Shown piece by piece: positions 11,906-25,626 of a stretch of DNA of 64,000 nt. The DNA is from Apteryx mantelli (lineage: Eukaryota > Chordata > Aves > Apterygiformes > Apterygidae). Below the pieces are notes generated by a model. That model did not search any database. It was given only the letters and a program-made list of their open reading frames with translations, and had not been told where the DNA came from. The DNA is taken from NCBI RefSeq assembly GCF_036417845.1, contig NC_089984.1, forward strand, positions 34,610,947-34,674,946. The letters run 5' to 3'. Both the position numbers and the translations under genes were made by a program. Position 1 is the first letter of the stretch. The number at the start of each line of letters is the position of its first letter.

Positions 11906-14900
11906 CCCTCTCTTTGAATAACCCCAAGCCACATTAAATGTGAAAAGAGCAGTGATATCACCGGCTATTTAGAGGTTAATGCAATGAAAGGGAAAAGAAA
12001 ACAAAACCAAATGTGATCTGTCTCTTTTACTGAGATGGGTCCAAATTTCATCCCTCCTGAGCCAGAGCTCTCTCAACATATATGGTGGTGCTAATTTGAG
12101 TTGCAAACTCATGTTTGCTTTTTTTTTTTTTTAAAAAAAAATCTACATATTAGTGTTGCAAGAAGAAGACTTTGAAAGCCTTTTAAGTATCTTTCTCATT
12201 AATTTACTTAATCCTCTGATCTTGCCTTCTTTTAAGTTGTTTATTTTTAAAACAAAGAGAGCTTTGTTACTAAAAGAAAGAATTTAAAAACTGTATGTGA
12301 TACAAAATAATTAAGAGAATATAAATATAGATGTAGACAGTACACATAAATACGCACAAGTCGGTGTGCTGGGAAAAATTCCTCCGCAGGCTCTAAAGGC
12401 AAGGTGGACAGGAGATCAGAGTCAGGTAGCAGAGCTGTACTTGACACCCTGACCACAGTAAACCTCAGCTTTCTGTAAGTTTATTATGAGATTTGTGTGT
12501 CTTAAAAATGTTCAAATGCTACAAGATACCAAAATGAAAGTTCTTGTAGCAGGAGAAAGTGGAACTAAATTCTAGTTCTTCTAGAAGCATCAAAATTTTC
12601 ACATTATTTTTATTCTGAGGCATTTCACAAAAATTTTCAAAAGTGACTTGAGATTTCAGATTCCTGCACTTTAGGATGTTCAGCTGGGAATGTGTAAATA
12701 GACTTCATTTTCAGAAAGCACGTTGCTTAGCCGTCTTTGGAAATCACGTTCCCTTCACAGTGCTTTGAGCTCGGCACCCAAAAAACCCCACCTGAGGCAC
12801 CCAAAATCATTCGCTACTTTTAAAGATTTTTATCCAGATAACCGGGACAGGGCATGCCTGAATTTTGGATGAAAGAAAACTTATATGAGCAGGGAAGTTA
12901 TTCCCTAAGGACTGTATCCTTAGCAATACTATGAGCCAGCAACCCCCATAGCTTTCAGCATCTCTCATGATCAGACTGGATGTCTTTTGCCCGAGGCTGA
13001 AAATCACTTCCTCTCTAAAACCAAAGAGATGTTGGCTGTGAGTTATGATTAGTAATAGAGTCCATTTGTGGTGAGATGGGGGGAAGGGGAGATGATGGAC
13101 CCAGAATCATAAGATTTTATGTGCTCGGCATATTTCCAAATAACTGCAGAGGACTGCCCTAGTCTGGATAGTTCGCTGCTTAAGGATGAAAAAGAAGAGA
13201 AAGCACAGGGAAAAACAAAGGGAGAACAAACAGGCAAATTAGACATCAGTAGTTTGAATTCTTTGGCGTAATTGTAATATAACAGGTTGAGGGATAAACT
13301 CAGGGAGCTGTCCTGTCTAAAAGGCCTTCCAGAAGAAAGGTCAAGATTGCTAGGGTGAAATTCTGTCAGAAAAACAGAGGTGAATGAGCGTATTGGCAAA
13401 ACACAGTGGGAAGACATCCAAATGCCTATTCAGAGCATCAGCACCCACCTCCTCTCCCCAGCAGAGCACGAGCACGGCAGCACTGTGGTGCTGACAAGGA
13501 AGTCACTCATCCACGGTCAACTTTCACCAGCGTGTCTTGGTGAACTGCTAAGAGAAAAATGCTCCAAATGCGGAGGCCCGGAGAGGGGGTAAGTTATGTT
13601 TGGCTGGGCTATAATTTCATCCTTCCATTACTATGCAATTAATTGCTACCATGGTCTGCTTGAGAGGAAGGAGTGTGCCAGCTCCAACCGTGGGCAGCCT
13701 GGAGGAGCTCACGGCACTAGGTCCTAGAGGGGCTGGCCTACTGGGACTGCTCCACCACTCTGCTGTCAGCCCTGCTGGGAACACCAGGCTTCCCAGAATT
13801 AGGTATTTTCCTTAGCAGGCTTTAAAAGTTCAAAGAATAGCACAGAAAATATAGGGTAGAGAAAACATTGATTTTCACTGATTCCATATATCTTAGGAAA
13901 GTGATGACTAGAGAAAAAAACTAGCACAGTTTTCCATAGCATTTTGCATGGCTGCCTTTAATGCATATCTCAAAAGGAGCCAGTGTCTTGTGGAAAATAC
14001 GTAACTCATTCAAGCTACACAGGGGAAAAGAATAATAATTTTGCTCTTGCTTTACAAATCACTACAATTTCCATGTCAAGAATAGCATAGTAAAAGTAAC
14101 ACAAGTTCCTGAATGAAAGGAAAGGCAGTGTTTAACTCCCAAATTGGGTTATGATAATCACGTATAATGTTTCCCTCACTAATAAGGAAATCTGTAAATC
14201 CTTGGCTGTTGTGGGGAGATGGAAGGAGGGGAACAGATTTATACCTCTGAGTGGCTGGAATTGCCAGTGTCAGCCTTAGCTTTATCAGTTGGTATCACAG
14301 GGGTTTGGGGCTACAAAGAACTGATGCAAAGGAAGGAGACAGAAGAGAGGGTCCCCATGGCCTCAGCATCAATCTAACAGGATAGCCCTTTGCAAACTTG
14401 CCTGTTGTTTAATCAAAATGGGGCCCTGCTCAGAGCAGCGTCAGGAGCCGGTGCAGAGAGCACAGCAAAGAGAGCTGCTGGCTAGGCTGGAGGCGGGGAA
14501 CTCATTGGGAGGATCATAAGTCATTTTTTCTGGGCTCTCCCCAGGTCCCAGGTGTGGGTTGGCTCCTGGATTTCTGCAGGAGATTCCTTTATTTCTGGCC
14601 ATTCTCCCAGTCTCTTGGGGAGCAGCTGCAGCACATGACAGTTTTTCTAAAGCATGAAAGTGGCGGCCAGCCCAAAGGAGCTTGCAGCCTCTGCTGGAGC
14701 AGATCTGGGTAAAAATGAATTGAGTAGTCCTAGCTTGGAAGTCTGTATTTCCTCCAGAAATCCCACCAAGGGCAAGAGAAGATGCAAGGGTCCCGCACCT
14801 TTGAGCTCCTTTCTTGGTGCCCGTCAGCTGGTGCCCCTTTGGGCTGCAGACAAGTGGCATACAAAGAGCGTGTGTGGCCTGATTTCAGTCGTTCATTGCT

Positions 14901-17900
14901 TCCACCATCTAGCAGAGCCCAGTTTGAGTTTATAGGCAATGAGGAGGTACAGGGGGAGGAAAAGCAGAATGGTGTTGAGAGATATCTGGTTCCAGCAGCT
15001 GTCTTGCACCTTATTTTTTTTTTTACAAATACAAGCATTTGCCTAAATATAACCACATGCTGAAAAGAAGAACTGTTTATACGTCACCTCATTGAATATG
15101 ACTGGACACACATACCAGAAAAAAAGGGTTCTTTGATTACATAGTATGGTAAATGCTGGCAAGCGATTTCCTCAGATGTACCTAAACATACTCTTTGGTC
15201 AGCGCTCTAAAAGAAAAGACCTTTTTCTCCGTCAGGCCTTTGTTTCAAGAAGCGGAGGGAAAAGATTTTCTTCATTTTACTGGTTAAATTACTGCACATG
15301 GAAAGCCACCACAGTTGAGCACCTTCCCCACCTCTACATCCTGAGGCACCAAGTGGAATAAATTTACCCCTTCGGGGAGATGCTGGCAGCAGTGGATTTT
15401 CAGCAGGGATTCATGTACCCTGAATGAGCAAACTGAACCCTGCAAGTTGAGCGGCTCAGCAATTTGCCACCCACAACACGAGTGGGGAAGAGGGGAATTG
15501 TCGCTGTGAGGAGCGTGCGGAGGCAGGGGGCACTCCTCAGCTCTGTGCATCTCCCTGCCCCGCATCCTCCCTCTGATGAGCCCTTAAGCAGGAAGCAGTG
15601 GTGGAGTTAGCAGGGGCTGACATCTTGCAGCACTCTGACTGCTCCCCTTTGCACCTTTTCTGGAGTCAGTGCAAGACTAGGTAGCCGTGTCCAGGACTGG
15701 ATGAAATGGAGGACTGGGCATTTCGGCAGCAGTGATGTGCAGGTTATACATGCCAGGTGTGTTCATTGCTGGGCCATGGCAGAGACAGAGGGGAGATGCA
15801 CCTGGGAGTAAATATGCCCCAGCTATGCTGATGGTGGCTGCTCTTACCCAGAGCAAATGGCTTCAGGTTGCAGGTGGTGGTGGAAGAACCAGGTGAAGGT
15901 AAGGGGACAATCAGGGATAGGTAAGTACATATGAGACAGTGTCCTGAGAACTGAAGTGTCTTGCTGTGGCTTGGTTAAATTAACACCGGTTTGAAATAGT
16001 GAGGGAAAGGCATCTGGCCTATTTTAACTTTCTTCTTTTGGCACCCTTTTCCTAGCTACTTTTCCTGCTACATTTTCTTCCAGTCTTATAAATGAGCCAG
16101 TCGCTAGTTTAGATTTGATCAGTTCATCCATCTTACAACATACGAGTCCTTTCCACACATGATCAATAGCTGGAGCTGGCCTGCTGTTTTAGCTCTTCGT
16201 CCCTCCTGGAGCACAACCTTTGCAAGAGATGTGAGGTGGGGTGGAGTCTGTTTTTTTCAGGGAAGTGATTTGTCTTTGACTTTGCTTTGTGGAGCAGAAA
16301 GGAGGAGAATGAGCAGGGAATCAGTGTTATCACACCCTCCCCACCCCACCTGTTCATGGTGAGCTTTAAGCCTTGATTCTGCATCCAGAAGGGCTGAACT
16401 GGGTGTTTCTCCAGAGGTAAGGCCAAGTTATACATTGGGGACTTAAGGCAATAGAGTCTAAATAGTGTTTACCTTATGTTTCTCATTCACAGCCTTCCCT
16501 AAATCATTTGTAATGGGGGAGGTTTAGGTTTGTGTGCAACCTGAATGTCAAGAAGTACTTTCTGCCTTCTCTAGAGATGAGCTCTGTGGAGCTCTGTAGG
16601 GTGTGATCTCCTATTTGGTAATGTGAAAGCAAGGAGCAGAAGCACAAGCAACCAGCACAGTAATAGAATTACATCAGGGTATTTGGATTCTGCTGTAGTC
16701 CCACACCCGAGTAAGGTGCAAAAATACATGAGCATACATTCACAGATGTGCATGTGTCTGTGCTTAAAGAAGGCAACTTTGACTGGAAAAAGGAGGGGAA
16801 TCTCCATTTCTATGAAACGATCTGCTTTTTTGGGGAGAGCAGCACTGTGTTTACTGCACTGGGACAACAGAAGCTGTCTTTCTGTGAGGCCTGAATTCAC
16901 CTGTCTGGCCTCTCTTTGCTCACTGTCTGGTCTATTCTAGAGGCGGTTATATGGCAGTCAGAAAGGGAGAGTTGCACCTAAACTGGCTTTGAGCTAAGTC
17001 GCTCGGACACCAGCTGCACAGAAGGTCTGGGCTGCCTTGGGCCAGTTTGATAGAAACGGATGGAGTAAGGACTGCATGACTGCGTGGCTGCAACGGTGTC
17101 ACGTATAAAGGGGACACACGTACCACACGAGATAGTGCTGAGGGAGAGCCTTTGGGCCTCTTTGCTCTGTCTGTGCCACCAGCAAATATCTGTGCCTCCC
17201 TGTAAGTCACTTATATTTGCGGTGAGAAAGAGTCACACTGGGCTATATGTTCCTCTTTGGGTTTATTACCTGAATAATCTCTGTGAGTGTTCACATGCAG
17301 CTAATGGTATGGACTACTGGGAGCAAAACCCAGTTTTTTATCACACTGGTGAGAAAAGGCCCCAAGCAGGACATCTGACTACTCCTGTTTTATAGTTCAA
17401 ATATAACCCACAGGCTAAGGCTCCAATCTATATTATCTCGCAAAAATAGATTTTGCCAACTTTTCCTTGACGCTTAATCTGGGACAGCTTCTGCATGTGC
17501 GTGTACGTGTGTTCAAGAGAGTGATACATAGAATAAACAGATAGCACCTTCTCTGAGGTGCCTTTGAACTGATTTATTTAAACGCTAATGTTTAAACCCT
17601 AGCAACAGATGACATATTTAGCATAAAAACAAAGTGAAATCACCTGCAGGAGCCTGCCAGTTTGACCATTTAGGAGTCTGAGTGGGTATTGATTTGAGGC
17701 AAATATTCTAAAGTTTGCATTACCCTTTGAAAAGTGCTAATGTAGTTCTTGTCACTTTAAATTAACTTTAGATAAGAGGGACTGACAGAAACATGAAGAT
17801 GTGTGAACTATATTTGACTGATATTCTGTCAAATATTGCATGGGGTTATGATCCACAACTTTTCCCATCTGCTGCTCAAACCTGAATCCTTGAATGCACA

Positions 17901-18159
17901 ATGGATTAATTACCATATTTTGTTCTGATTTCACTTAGTAGTATAAAAGCCTGTGAATGTTAAATGTACCCTTACCTGCCTTCTTTTTCTAAGGGTAAGT
18001 TATATGAAGAAAGGAGGGGGGATTCTTAGCAATTTTTCACACCCGCATAAACCGATTTGCTAAGTGCACTTCTTCTCAAATAATTAGACTCCCAGAAGTT
18101 AACCAGAGTAACACAGCACTCAGAATTTCATTCACTTCTTTCCTTGGAGACTTTTTTTC
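11906..18159. other. Intergenic, nothing recognised
   Basis: Six kb of average composition. The stretch 13,400-16,400 is somewhat GC-richer, with open frames up to 139 codons on either strand but none with a domain. No CR1 or MIR copy recognised. Confidence 0.5.
12119..12141. repeat. T14A9 tract
   Basis: Fourteen T followed directly by nine A, a self-complementary step that can extrude a small hairpin and is prone to length error. Confidence 0.95.
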
Positions 18160-18240
18160 CCCCTCAGTAATAATAGCAACGAGCGCTGATGTAGCATGTT
18201 CCATCCACTGCACTTTACAAGCAGCAATATAATTATGTGA
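18160..18240 (-). mobile_element. MIR-family SINE tail fragment
   Basis: Read on the + strand, TAATAATAGCAACGAGCGCT followed by CTGCACTTTACAAGC resembles the reverse complement of the MIR tail (taataata...agcgct...aaagcgctttacaaa). It is short and diverged, so moderate support only. Confidence 0.45.
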
Positions 18241-21200
18241 GTCTTTGCCATTTGGTATCGTTGCAGAAGGGTATGGAGCAGTGGAGGTCAACGCTTGCTA
18301 CTGATGTTACGTTTCCTAGAAGGCCTGACATTGATTCCCTGGTACCACCTGCTCGTCCCAACAGCTCCGACTGGCGCTCTGTAAACCAGCCTCCCAGCTT
18401 CTGCAGCTGGACGCCCAGAAAGCTGGATGTCTTAAATTAAAGGCCCCTTTGAAAATAAGGGCAGTATTAACTTGCCAAAAAGCCCCTACTGTTTCAGTGA
18501 CAAAACTCACAAGCCCTTAGTAGTAAACCTTTTTTTTTTCTTTTTTTTTTTTTTCTCCTTCTTGTTACTTGCTTTTCTCCCAGCACTATTTGGATGAACT
18601 GAGTTCTCTTGACTTCCAGCTGAAGGAAACAATGTCCACGTTAGTTGATACACTGGGGAACTAACTCTGGTAATAGCCAGTTCCTTCACTTTGCTGTGTC
18701 CTTGACTCATGTACCTTTTGAATACTTTTTTTCTTTAAGAGGACACTGCACATGGTAATAACATCACAGGTTGCCATTCTGGCCCCAAGCTGCTCAAGGG
18801 ACTGGGAACATTTCTGTCCATTGGGTGTCTAAAGAAGAGTGATGTGTGAATATACTTACTGTGTGTCTTGTTGACTCTCATATTCCTATGCCAGGGAAAG
18901 AATGTGGTTATCTAGAATTAAGGAAGTTTGATAATGATGTGAAAGGAAAACTCAGCGTATGAGGTTAGACAGACTTGGTAAGATGAAGTATGAAATTGAT
19001 CTCTTACTGCAACGACAAGAACTTCATAACAATTTATACAGGAGTGACTGTGCACCCAGTCCTGTCTTTTCTATATTTTTATCTTGTTTTGAAGTTTTAA
19101 GAATAGCATTGCCATTCTCCAGTATTAGAATATATAGATTCCCTCATAGAGATCCACAGCCATTCTTTTTTACTTTTTTTCAATAAACTCATATTCTCTT
19201 GAGTTATTCTTTTTTTTTTTTTCCTTTAATCTTTTCCTTATAAATATCTGAGTCTTGGTTTTTATAATTCTTTGCTTCTGGTTTCCTTCTGTGATTATCA
19301 AATGTCAGTCTCCACAAGGGAAAGTCCTACTGCAATATAAAAAATAATAATAAATACCACTATTTTGTTTGGTGCTGGGGGGAGACGTCACTGCTAGGAA
19401 GGTGCAGGCTTCTCTTTCATACTAGTTGTCTTTAATTCTGTAGGAGAAGGAGATGGAGGAAATATTATGTGAGCCCAAGGAGGGGGAAAAAAGTGGGACT
19501 TGAGATACTCGTGAAATGGATTAACAAGTTCTTGCTCTTTGACTGGAAGTTACTACTCAAACAGAGTGTTCCTATTCTCTTGCAATAACAGGTAGGTAAA
19601 CTACCACCAGCATTAATAAGCACATAGCTAGTAGCTACAGGACAGCTAAAGGGAAGGGATCAATAACTTTTCAAACTGTGCTAAAAAGCATTTGTCTGAT
19701 GATGCCATCCAACACCAGCAAATGTTCAAGTGGGATTTCTGACAACACTTGGCATTAAACACTCCACTCCTGTTAAGGCATCAGCTTTCAGTGGGATTGA
19801 CTTAAACTCTGTAACAGGAGGTCAAAGGAGAAGCATTCTGTTTTAGAGCATATTTTTTTGTTTTCTTCACTGGGCTAGTATCAGGCCCAGTTCAGCAATC
19901 TTTCCTCTGAGTGCTGTAAGGTCATTAGCAAAACCTTAATGGAAATATTTATGGGAGGGAGTACAGCTTGACATGGACAAGGGTTGCAGCATCAGACCTC
20001 TATTTAGGGAATCTATTCCAAAAAGAAAAGGTATGATGTTTCTTTACACCATTGTGTAAGTGACATAAAGATTAATGAGGGATAGACAAATGCCCTTGCT
20101 CCAAAGTCAGCAAAAAATAGAAGGATCTGTTTAAACTTTTCAAAATGAATTACAGTCAGGTGCTGACTACCAAGAAAAAGAAATGAAATCTGAGTTAAAG
20201 AGTCTAGAATAATTCTCTGTGCCTTTCCCCAAACCTGTCACTCCTGTTGACACAAATATTAAGAGGTTACAGGAGAATCTGCAAATCTACATGTTCTGAG
20301 GCAAGTTGGGGAGCCAACAAAGATAGTTTAGGAGTTGCAAAGGTAGCCAGGTATTTATAAAATACTGGTATCTAAACCTGGTTAACAGACCTAGAAAGGA
20401 AAAAATATCTGGATTTTAGACCTTTTTTTATAGGGAGTCCAGATTTACCTCTTGGAGTTGTAGAAGAAAGATCTCACCTGTGGTAAACATCTTCCTTTAT
20501 GCATATGATGAAGGCTAATTACTGGAAGTTACAAACGTATATTTTGACTTTTGCAAGGCAATCTATTTGAATTATTTAGGCAAGAGAATTTAGTATTATA
20601 TTCAGATGTTGTCTTGCGGCACTACAGACTGTGTATCTGTGGGTGTTTGTAAATATATCTACCATATATATAGTGTTTGTATACATACAAAGTCCTGGTG
20701 CTGCTCAGGATACACACTGCCTGCAAGTTTCATGGGTTAGGTTTCTTCTGTAAGCTGGAGTTAACGTGCATTCCTCTATCTGCTGAGAGACACATGGTCA
20801 AGTGCTGCACTGCTTGAAAAATGCATTCTTTTAGCTATCCTTGTGTTGTAAAATATTTTGTCAGTGTCATATTTTCAAATGAACAATTGTTTCCTTTATA
20901 AAGGAAGCCAACATTGTTGAATTCCTTTGTCAAAATACAAGCTATTGTGGGGAAACAAAAAAATTATCCTCAGTTCAGCAAACTATTGGGTACCAACCAA
21001 TGATCCATCCTCCCCAAGACCACGTGTGCAGGTTTATACCCAGAGAAACCATAAATGCTCCCATAGATGATTTTTTGAGACAATTCTGAATAATTCATTC
21101 CTTCCCTTCCCCCTGCTTGCCTCACAAAAGTAATGTTTGTCCTGACAAAAGAGAAACCACAGAATTTGCAGAATGTCAATAAGATCTTGAGATCTTGGGG

Positions 21201-22299
21201 TCTTATTCCTGCTAGTTTTACTGGGCTTAGAATGGGGTACTTATTGCCCAAAGGACTAGACAATAGGTTCATTCCTTGCCCTGAAGAAGCACAAAATTAG
21301 GCATTTCCCCTGGTCTGTTACAGGATGTATGAAGTATTTACAGTGTAATACTTGTTGCTTGCCCTGCAGCATTCTGATACTCACGCTGGATCATTGTGTA
21401 CTGGCTACTCACCCTGCGTACTCATTTAAATTTCATAGTCACAAGAATATTCATGAAACCAATTGAGTGCAGGTGGTTTTTGCATTGGAGACATGTGAAA
21501 ACATGTGTTTTCTATGTTGTTCTTTATGAAGGCTTGTGTCCAACAACCTAATTACTTTTTTTTAAGTATTACATCACTCTTGCTAGCGCAACCAAAGTGC
21601 CAGCACCTGCTCTTTACTGAGGTCTGCAATATTTTTTCTGTCTTTTCCCATCTCCCAAAATGAAGAGGGACCATTTTCACGATGAAGGAATTTACTGTGT
21701 GGTCTCCATCTGTGCCTTGACGTAGGAGATGTGAGGCAGTATAACTCTTGGTTCTTTTGCTACTGAGCTTGAAAGTACTAGTTCATGCTTCTGTGCTTGG
21801 ACCATCCACCTTAAGTCCCCTCAAGATGTCCAAGAGGAGTTGCTGCACTTGTGTGACAACAAATCTTTTCACAATTCTCAAAAGGGCTTTCACCAGGATT
21901 AACAGTCGGGAATGATGATTAGGAATGATGATTTTTCTCAACATTTTGTGGTAAGAGAAATGTTGGAGGTAAAATGAAAAGATTTCCATTAGATGTTCTG
22001 CCAGTTATGTTCCTTAGAAGATTTCTTATATGAAGTCAGAAGCCTAGGAGGAGATTATGATCTTCTGCCTTGTCTCCTTTCCCTGCACTTGTTCTTAGTG
22101 ACTTTTGCATTCCTGCCAATAACCTGTCTCATGACAGAGCACATTTCCTTGCACTTGTCTTCCTTCAGTTTTTCAGTCACATTCCAGCTCACCAAGAACT
22201 GATCTGGCCATCACAAAGTGCATCTCAAGTGCTCTCATTCTCTCTTGCTAAATTCCTCCCCGGGACTATCACAGCATTGTGCTGATAATGCTGATAATT
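18241..22299. other. Intergenic, nothing recognised
   Basis: AT-rich unique DNA. Near 19,775-19,800 a short stretch (TTTCAGTGGGATTGACTTAA) recalls the amniote 'cattgacttcagtggg' repeat, but it is too short to call. Confidence 0.5.
18530..18554. repeat. T-rich tract
   Basis: A 25-base T tract interrupted by a single C at 18,540. No retroposon body is recognised beside it. Confidence 0.9.
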
Positions 22300-23775
22300 T
22301 CTTGTCAGCTGTTAGACCTCTTTTTGTTGGATCTCTTTGCTCTCTTCTTGGTAGCTGTTGATTCTCTTCATGCTCTGCTCCCCTTCACCCATGACCATTA
22401 GTTCTTCTCTCCTGCTACAAGGTTGCTGCCAACCTCCTGCTCTGAATCACCCCCCAGATCGTTTTCCCTGCTCTCCTGCTTCAAACTTTTTCTGGTGGAA
22501 ATCCTGTGACCAGGCTGACTTTCTCCATGACAAACTGACAAACTCATTCTCTCCTTGCTCTGACTTTCTCAAACTGAACAACCATATTGCTCCTATATGA
22601 GAATATACTGACACCTGCTATCTGTATCTCTCTCTGAAGGCTCTTCATTCCTTTTATATCAATTTTCTCTCTGCTTAGGAGTCCAGTCTTTTTAGTTTAG
22701 CTTCCATCTATAACAGTCAGTCTAAAGCATCTCTTGTCAGTGTCCCTAGTGGTGTCATCCTCATACTCCACCTTCAGCCTCATTTATCTTGAGGTCAGCT
22801 GCCTCCAGCGCAGATAACCAGATTCTTCAGCTTCCTCTAGGTCTAACTGTATTCTGTCCTTCTTTCTCTCTCTTCTCCTTCTATGTCTTGTTACCAGGCA
22901 ATTACATCCTCATTTGATTTCAGCTACCATCTTTGACTCCCCAGGTTTCTCTGCTGTGATTAGTCTCCTTCTATCAAGCTAAAATCTCATCACGTCTCTC
23001 TGATATCTCCTTATGGTGTCCAATGTTCAGCACAAGTTCACACGCCTCTTATTCAGTCTTACACTGCACTGCTCTATCTAGTACCTTGCATCACATTATG
23101 TCATGGTCGATCCTTTCTGCCTAACTTCTCTAAGATATTTTTCACAGTGCTAGTTTGCTTGTCTAAGCTCTTGTCATTGTATTACAACATCCCTTTCTCT
23201 GGCCTAACCCAGTCTGTCTCCTCTCACACTAATTCTGAATGGTGATCATTTTTCATTACATGGATCACATCAACTTTCTTTCTGCCTTCTTCTGCTACTT
23301 CTCCCTATCTAGCGTATCAAGTATCAGCAGCTCGCCTTTGCCTTCAGCACCCTTCAAAGTTTCTGCTCTCCACCTCGCCTCTTTTGTTCACTTCATTAAA
23401 AAAAAAAAAAAAAAGCTCCTGTTTCAGTTGGCCCGAGTTGTCCATAGCTATACTTTTGTGCCAGCTATCCACAGTTCTTGAGAAGACCTCTTCATGCCCA
23501 CTGCAAAGCTGTTGAGTTGTTCTCCTTCAAACTCTCCCTTACAACTCTCCTTTGACAGGATAACCACTGAAAACTCTACTGCATTGAGTCCACTGTCCAT
23601 CATGCTGACAATTTAACTTTTTTCTTGAGTTTCCTCATTTCTCTGTAGCTGTCTCTTGACTCCAGACTGTGAACCCTTAGTTCTTAGATTGTAAACTCTT
23701 TTTCTTATTGTTATTCTCTGTTTGTGCAGTCTTTCACTGTGGGGTCCTAGTCCATGAATCCGAGAGGGTATGTCA
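22300..23775 (+). mobile_element. Ancient L2-like LINE, reverse transcriptase and 3' tail remnant
   Basis: This CT-rich stretch is a decayed L2-type non-LTR retrotransposon in sense orientation. Recognisable order: a degraded polymerase-motif region near 22,810-22,835, IFDS (22,929-22,940), a stretch resembling the family's LVIxxLDYCN..L.SGLP region (23,160-23,200), RIKYQ (23,313-23,327) and the C-terminal FKxSLxxxL-like part near 23,525-23,560. It ends in the family tail TTAGATTGTAAACTC at 23,684-23,698 and GGGGTCCTAGTCCATGA at 23,741-23,757. Frames are broken by stops and indels, so no protein can be made. A 17-A run interrupts it (23,398-23,414). Left boundary uncertain. Family assignment is from memory of L2 sequences in turtles and other amniotes. 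Confidence 0.7.
23398..23414 (+). repeat. A17 homopolymer
   Basis: A 17-base A run inside the L2-like remnant, not at its 3' end. It is probably a local slippage expansion rather than a retroposon tail, because no processed sequence is seen directly upstream. Confidence 0.8.
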
Positions 23776-25236
23776 ATGCACACAACTAATAGGGAAGACA
23801 AATACTGCTCTTGGAGATTTTTGTGAGTCAGGGTGTTCAGAATCTAAACCTAACTCCAGCCACAATTTTTGAAATTGGCTTGCAACTCTGCAAAAGCTTT
23901 ATGTAAACCTCATATTGGAACATCTCTGAAATTAAGGGGTGGTGTTGGAATTTGCATCCAAATTTCACAGCTGTGGGTCACCTCTCAAACACAGATATTT
24001 GGAAGGCGGTGTGGACTGTGCTGTAAGCAGCTACATCGGCGATGAGATACTGCCACTGTTTTTTGCCGTCTGTGTTTTTGAAATGCTTGCTACAAGGACA
24101 GCTGTGAGGCAGATGCTGTTCTGAGTTCAGATGTGGAATGTTACAGGGTCACTCTGCTTACCTTATCATAAAAGAGCATGCGTTTTTGTGCTCTTCATGT
24201 ACTGGAAAACAAATCCTTGACAAAAACAGTATTGTGTACAGGGGCTGGGGGAGAAGAAGGGAAGGGTATCTCATCCTTAGGGGCTGCTGGTGCTAGGCAC
24301 CACAAAAGAAAGCCCTATTTGTCCACCACTCTTGGAGCTACAGGCCCTAGAGTGAGGCACCTGCAGCAGCTTAAGGATGGCTCAGTGGATTAGTGATGGC
24401 CTACCAGGGTTCATGGTTTCTGTGCCTGCTACTCGGAGGCAGGAGGAAGGGACTGGAGGAGCTAAAGTGCTGCAGCAGGGGAACCCTTGGACTGACTGCG
24501 TGGCAAGAGGAATTCTGGGGTGTTCTTAAAGGATGCCTGCAGGAGGAGCTATATAGGGTGGTCCTATCCTTTGGCCTGCATTACTATGCATAGAAACAAA
24601 TGTATCATGAACTGGTGATGGGGAATAGTTGTGTCATATAGTATGTTAATGCTGGTGCTGTCAGATGGGCAAAATGATGCTTTGAATCAGGAAACTGGAT
24701 CTTAAGTACAGAGGGAGTTGGAGGAGTTTAGAGATGGGGGTAAAGACCATTGGAAAAGTTCCGAGATTTGGGGTGTGTGATAAGGGGAAAAGATGAAAAT
24801 AAGCAAGTGGTTTTGAAGACTATTAAGATGTGGCAGAACCAGGAAGCAGTGAGCATTTCTGAACAAGGAAACGTGGGCCAGGAGAGGGAAGCTCATGAGG
24901 GGCAGAAGCTGGGTGGCAGGAGAGCAGCACTCCCAGGGCTGGCATGGGTGAATGACAGGAGTGTGACTGAAGGTATGGATGGCACAGTGAGGAAAGGCTG
25001 GCAGCAGAGCCAAAGTTAAGTCAGTGAGAAGGGGAGAAAGGCAGAAAAGGAGGAGGGGTGAAAAAGACAGAAAGGATCCTCAGAGAGATGCATAGAATTT
25101 TTCTTTCCTGGCTCTTTTCTGCACTGTGAATACATTTTCAAGTCTGAAGGAAACCTTTCCTTTTTACTACCTTGTGTCTCCCTTCCCTGTGTCCCCACAT
25201 CTTGGAAAATCTGGCTGAGCTATGTGAGGGAGGATA

Positions 25237-25262
25237 AGAGAGAGAGAGAGAGAGAGAGAGAG
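25237..25262. repeat. (AG)13 microsatellite
   Basis: Twenty-six bases of AG dinucleotide in a purine-rich surrounding; a GAGA-factor-like or triplex-prone tract. Confidence 0.97.
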
Positions 25263-25566
25263 GATAGAAGTCTTATTGCATTGGAATCCCACCAACTTGT
25301 CTGGGCAGCTGTTACTACTGATTATGTATGCTATATCCATGCATGCTACATTTCCCATGTTACTTGTGTGGTTCCGAGCTTGTGGTTGCAGAGAATGGTT
25401 TGTGCAGTGTTCTTTTAATTTACTGGCCTGTGCAGTTTGTTACAGGAAAAGCTACAAATTCCACTGCACACTGTAGATGAGAAACAGCAAAAATGGAGAC
25501 TCATACCTGCTTGCTCTCTGCCCAACATATCTGTCTACCCTTTGTACTTCTAGAGTTTTCTTCATG

Positions 25567-25626
25567 GTAGGGCCTCTGCGCCTGTGTAAGTTGAATGTAG
25601 GGCCTCTGCACCTGTATAAGTTGAAT
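25567..25626. repeat. Tandem duplication of a 30-bp unit
   Basis: Two adjacent 30-bp copies (25,567-25,596 and 25,597-25,626) differ at only two positions, G/A at unit position 14 and G/A at unit position 20. It begins GTAGGGCCTCTG and ends TAAGTTGAAT. Two units only; no coding role seen. Confidence 0.95.

Noticed and set aside
23239..23481. 80-codon open frame
   Set aside because: Lies in the L2-like LINE remnant and includes the A17 run as lysines.
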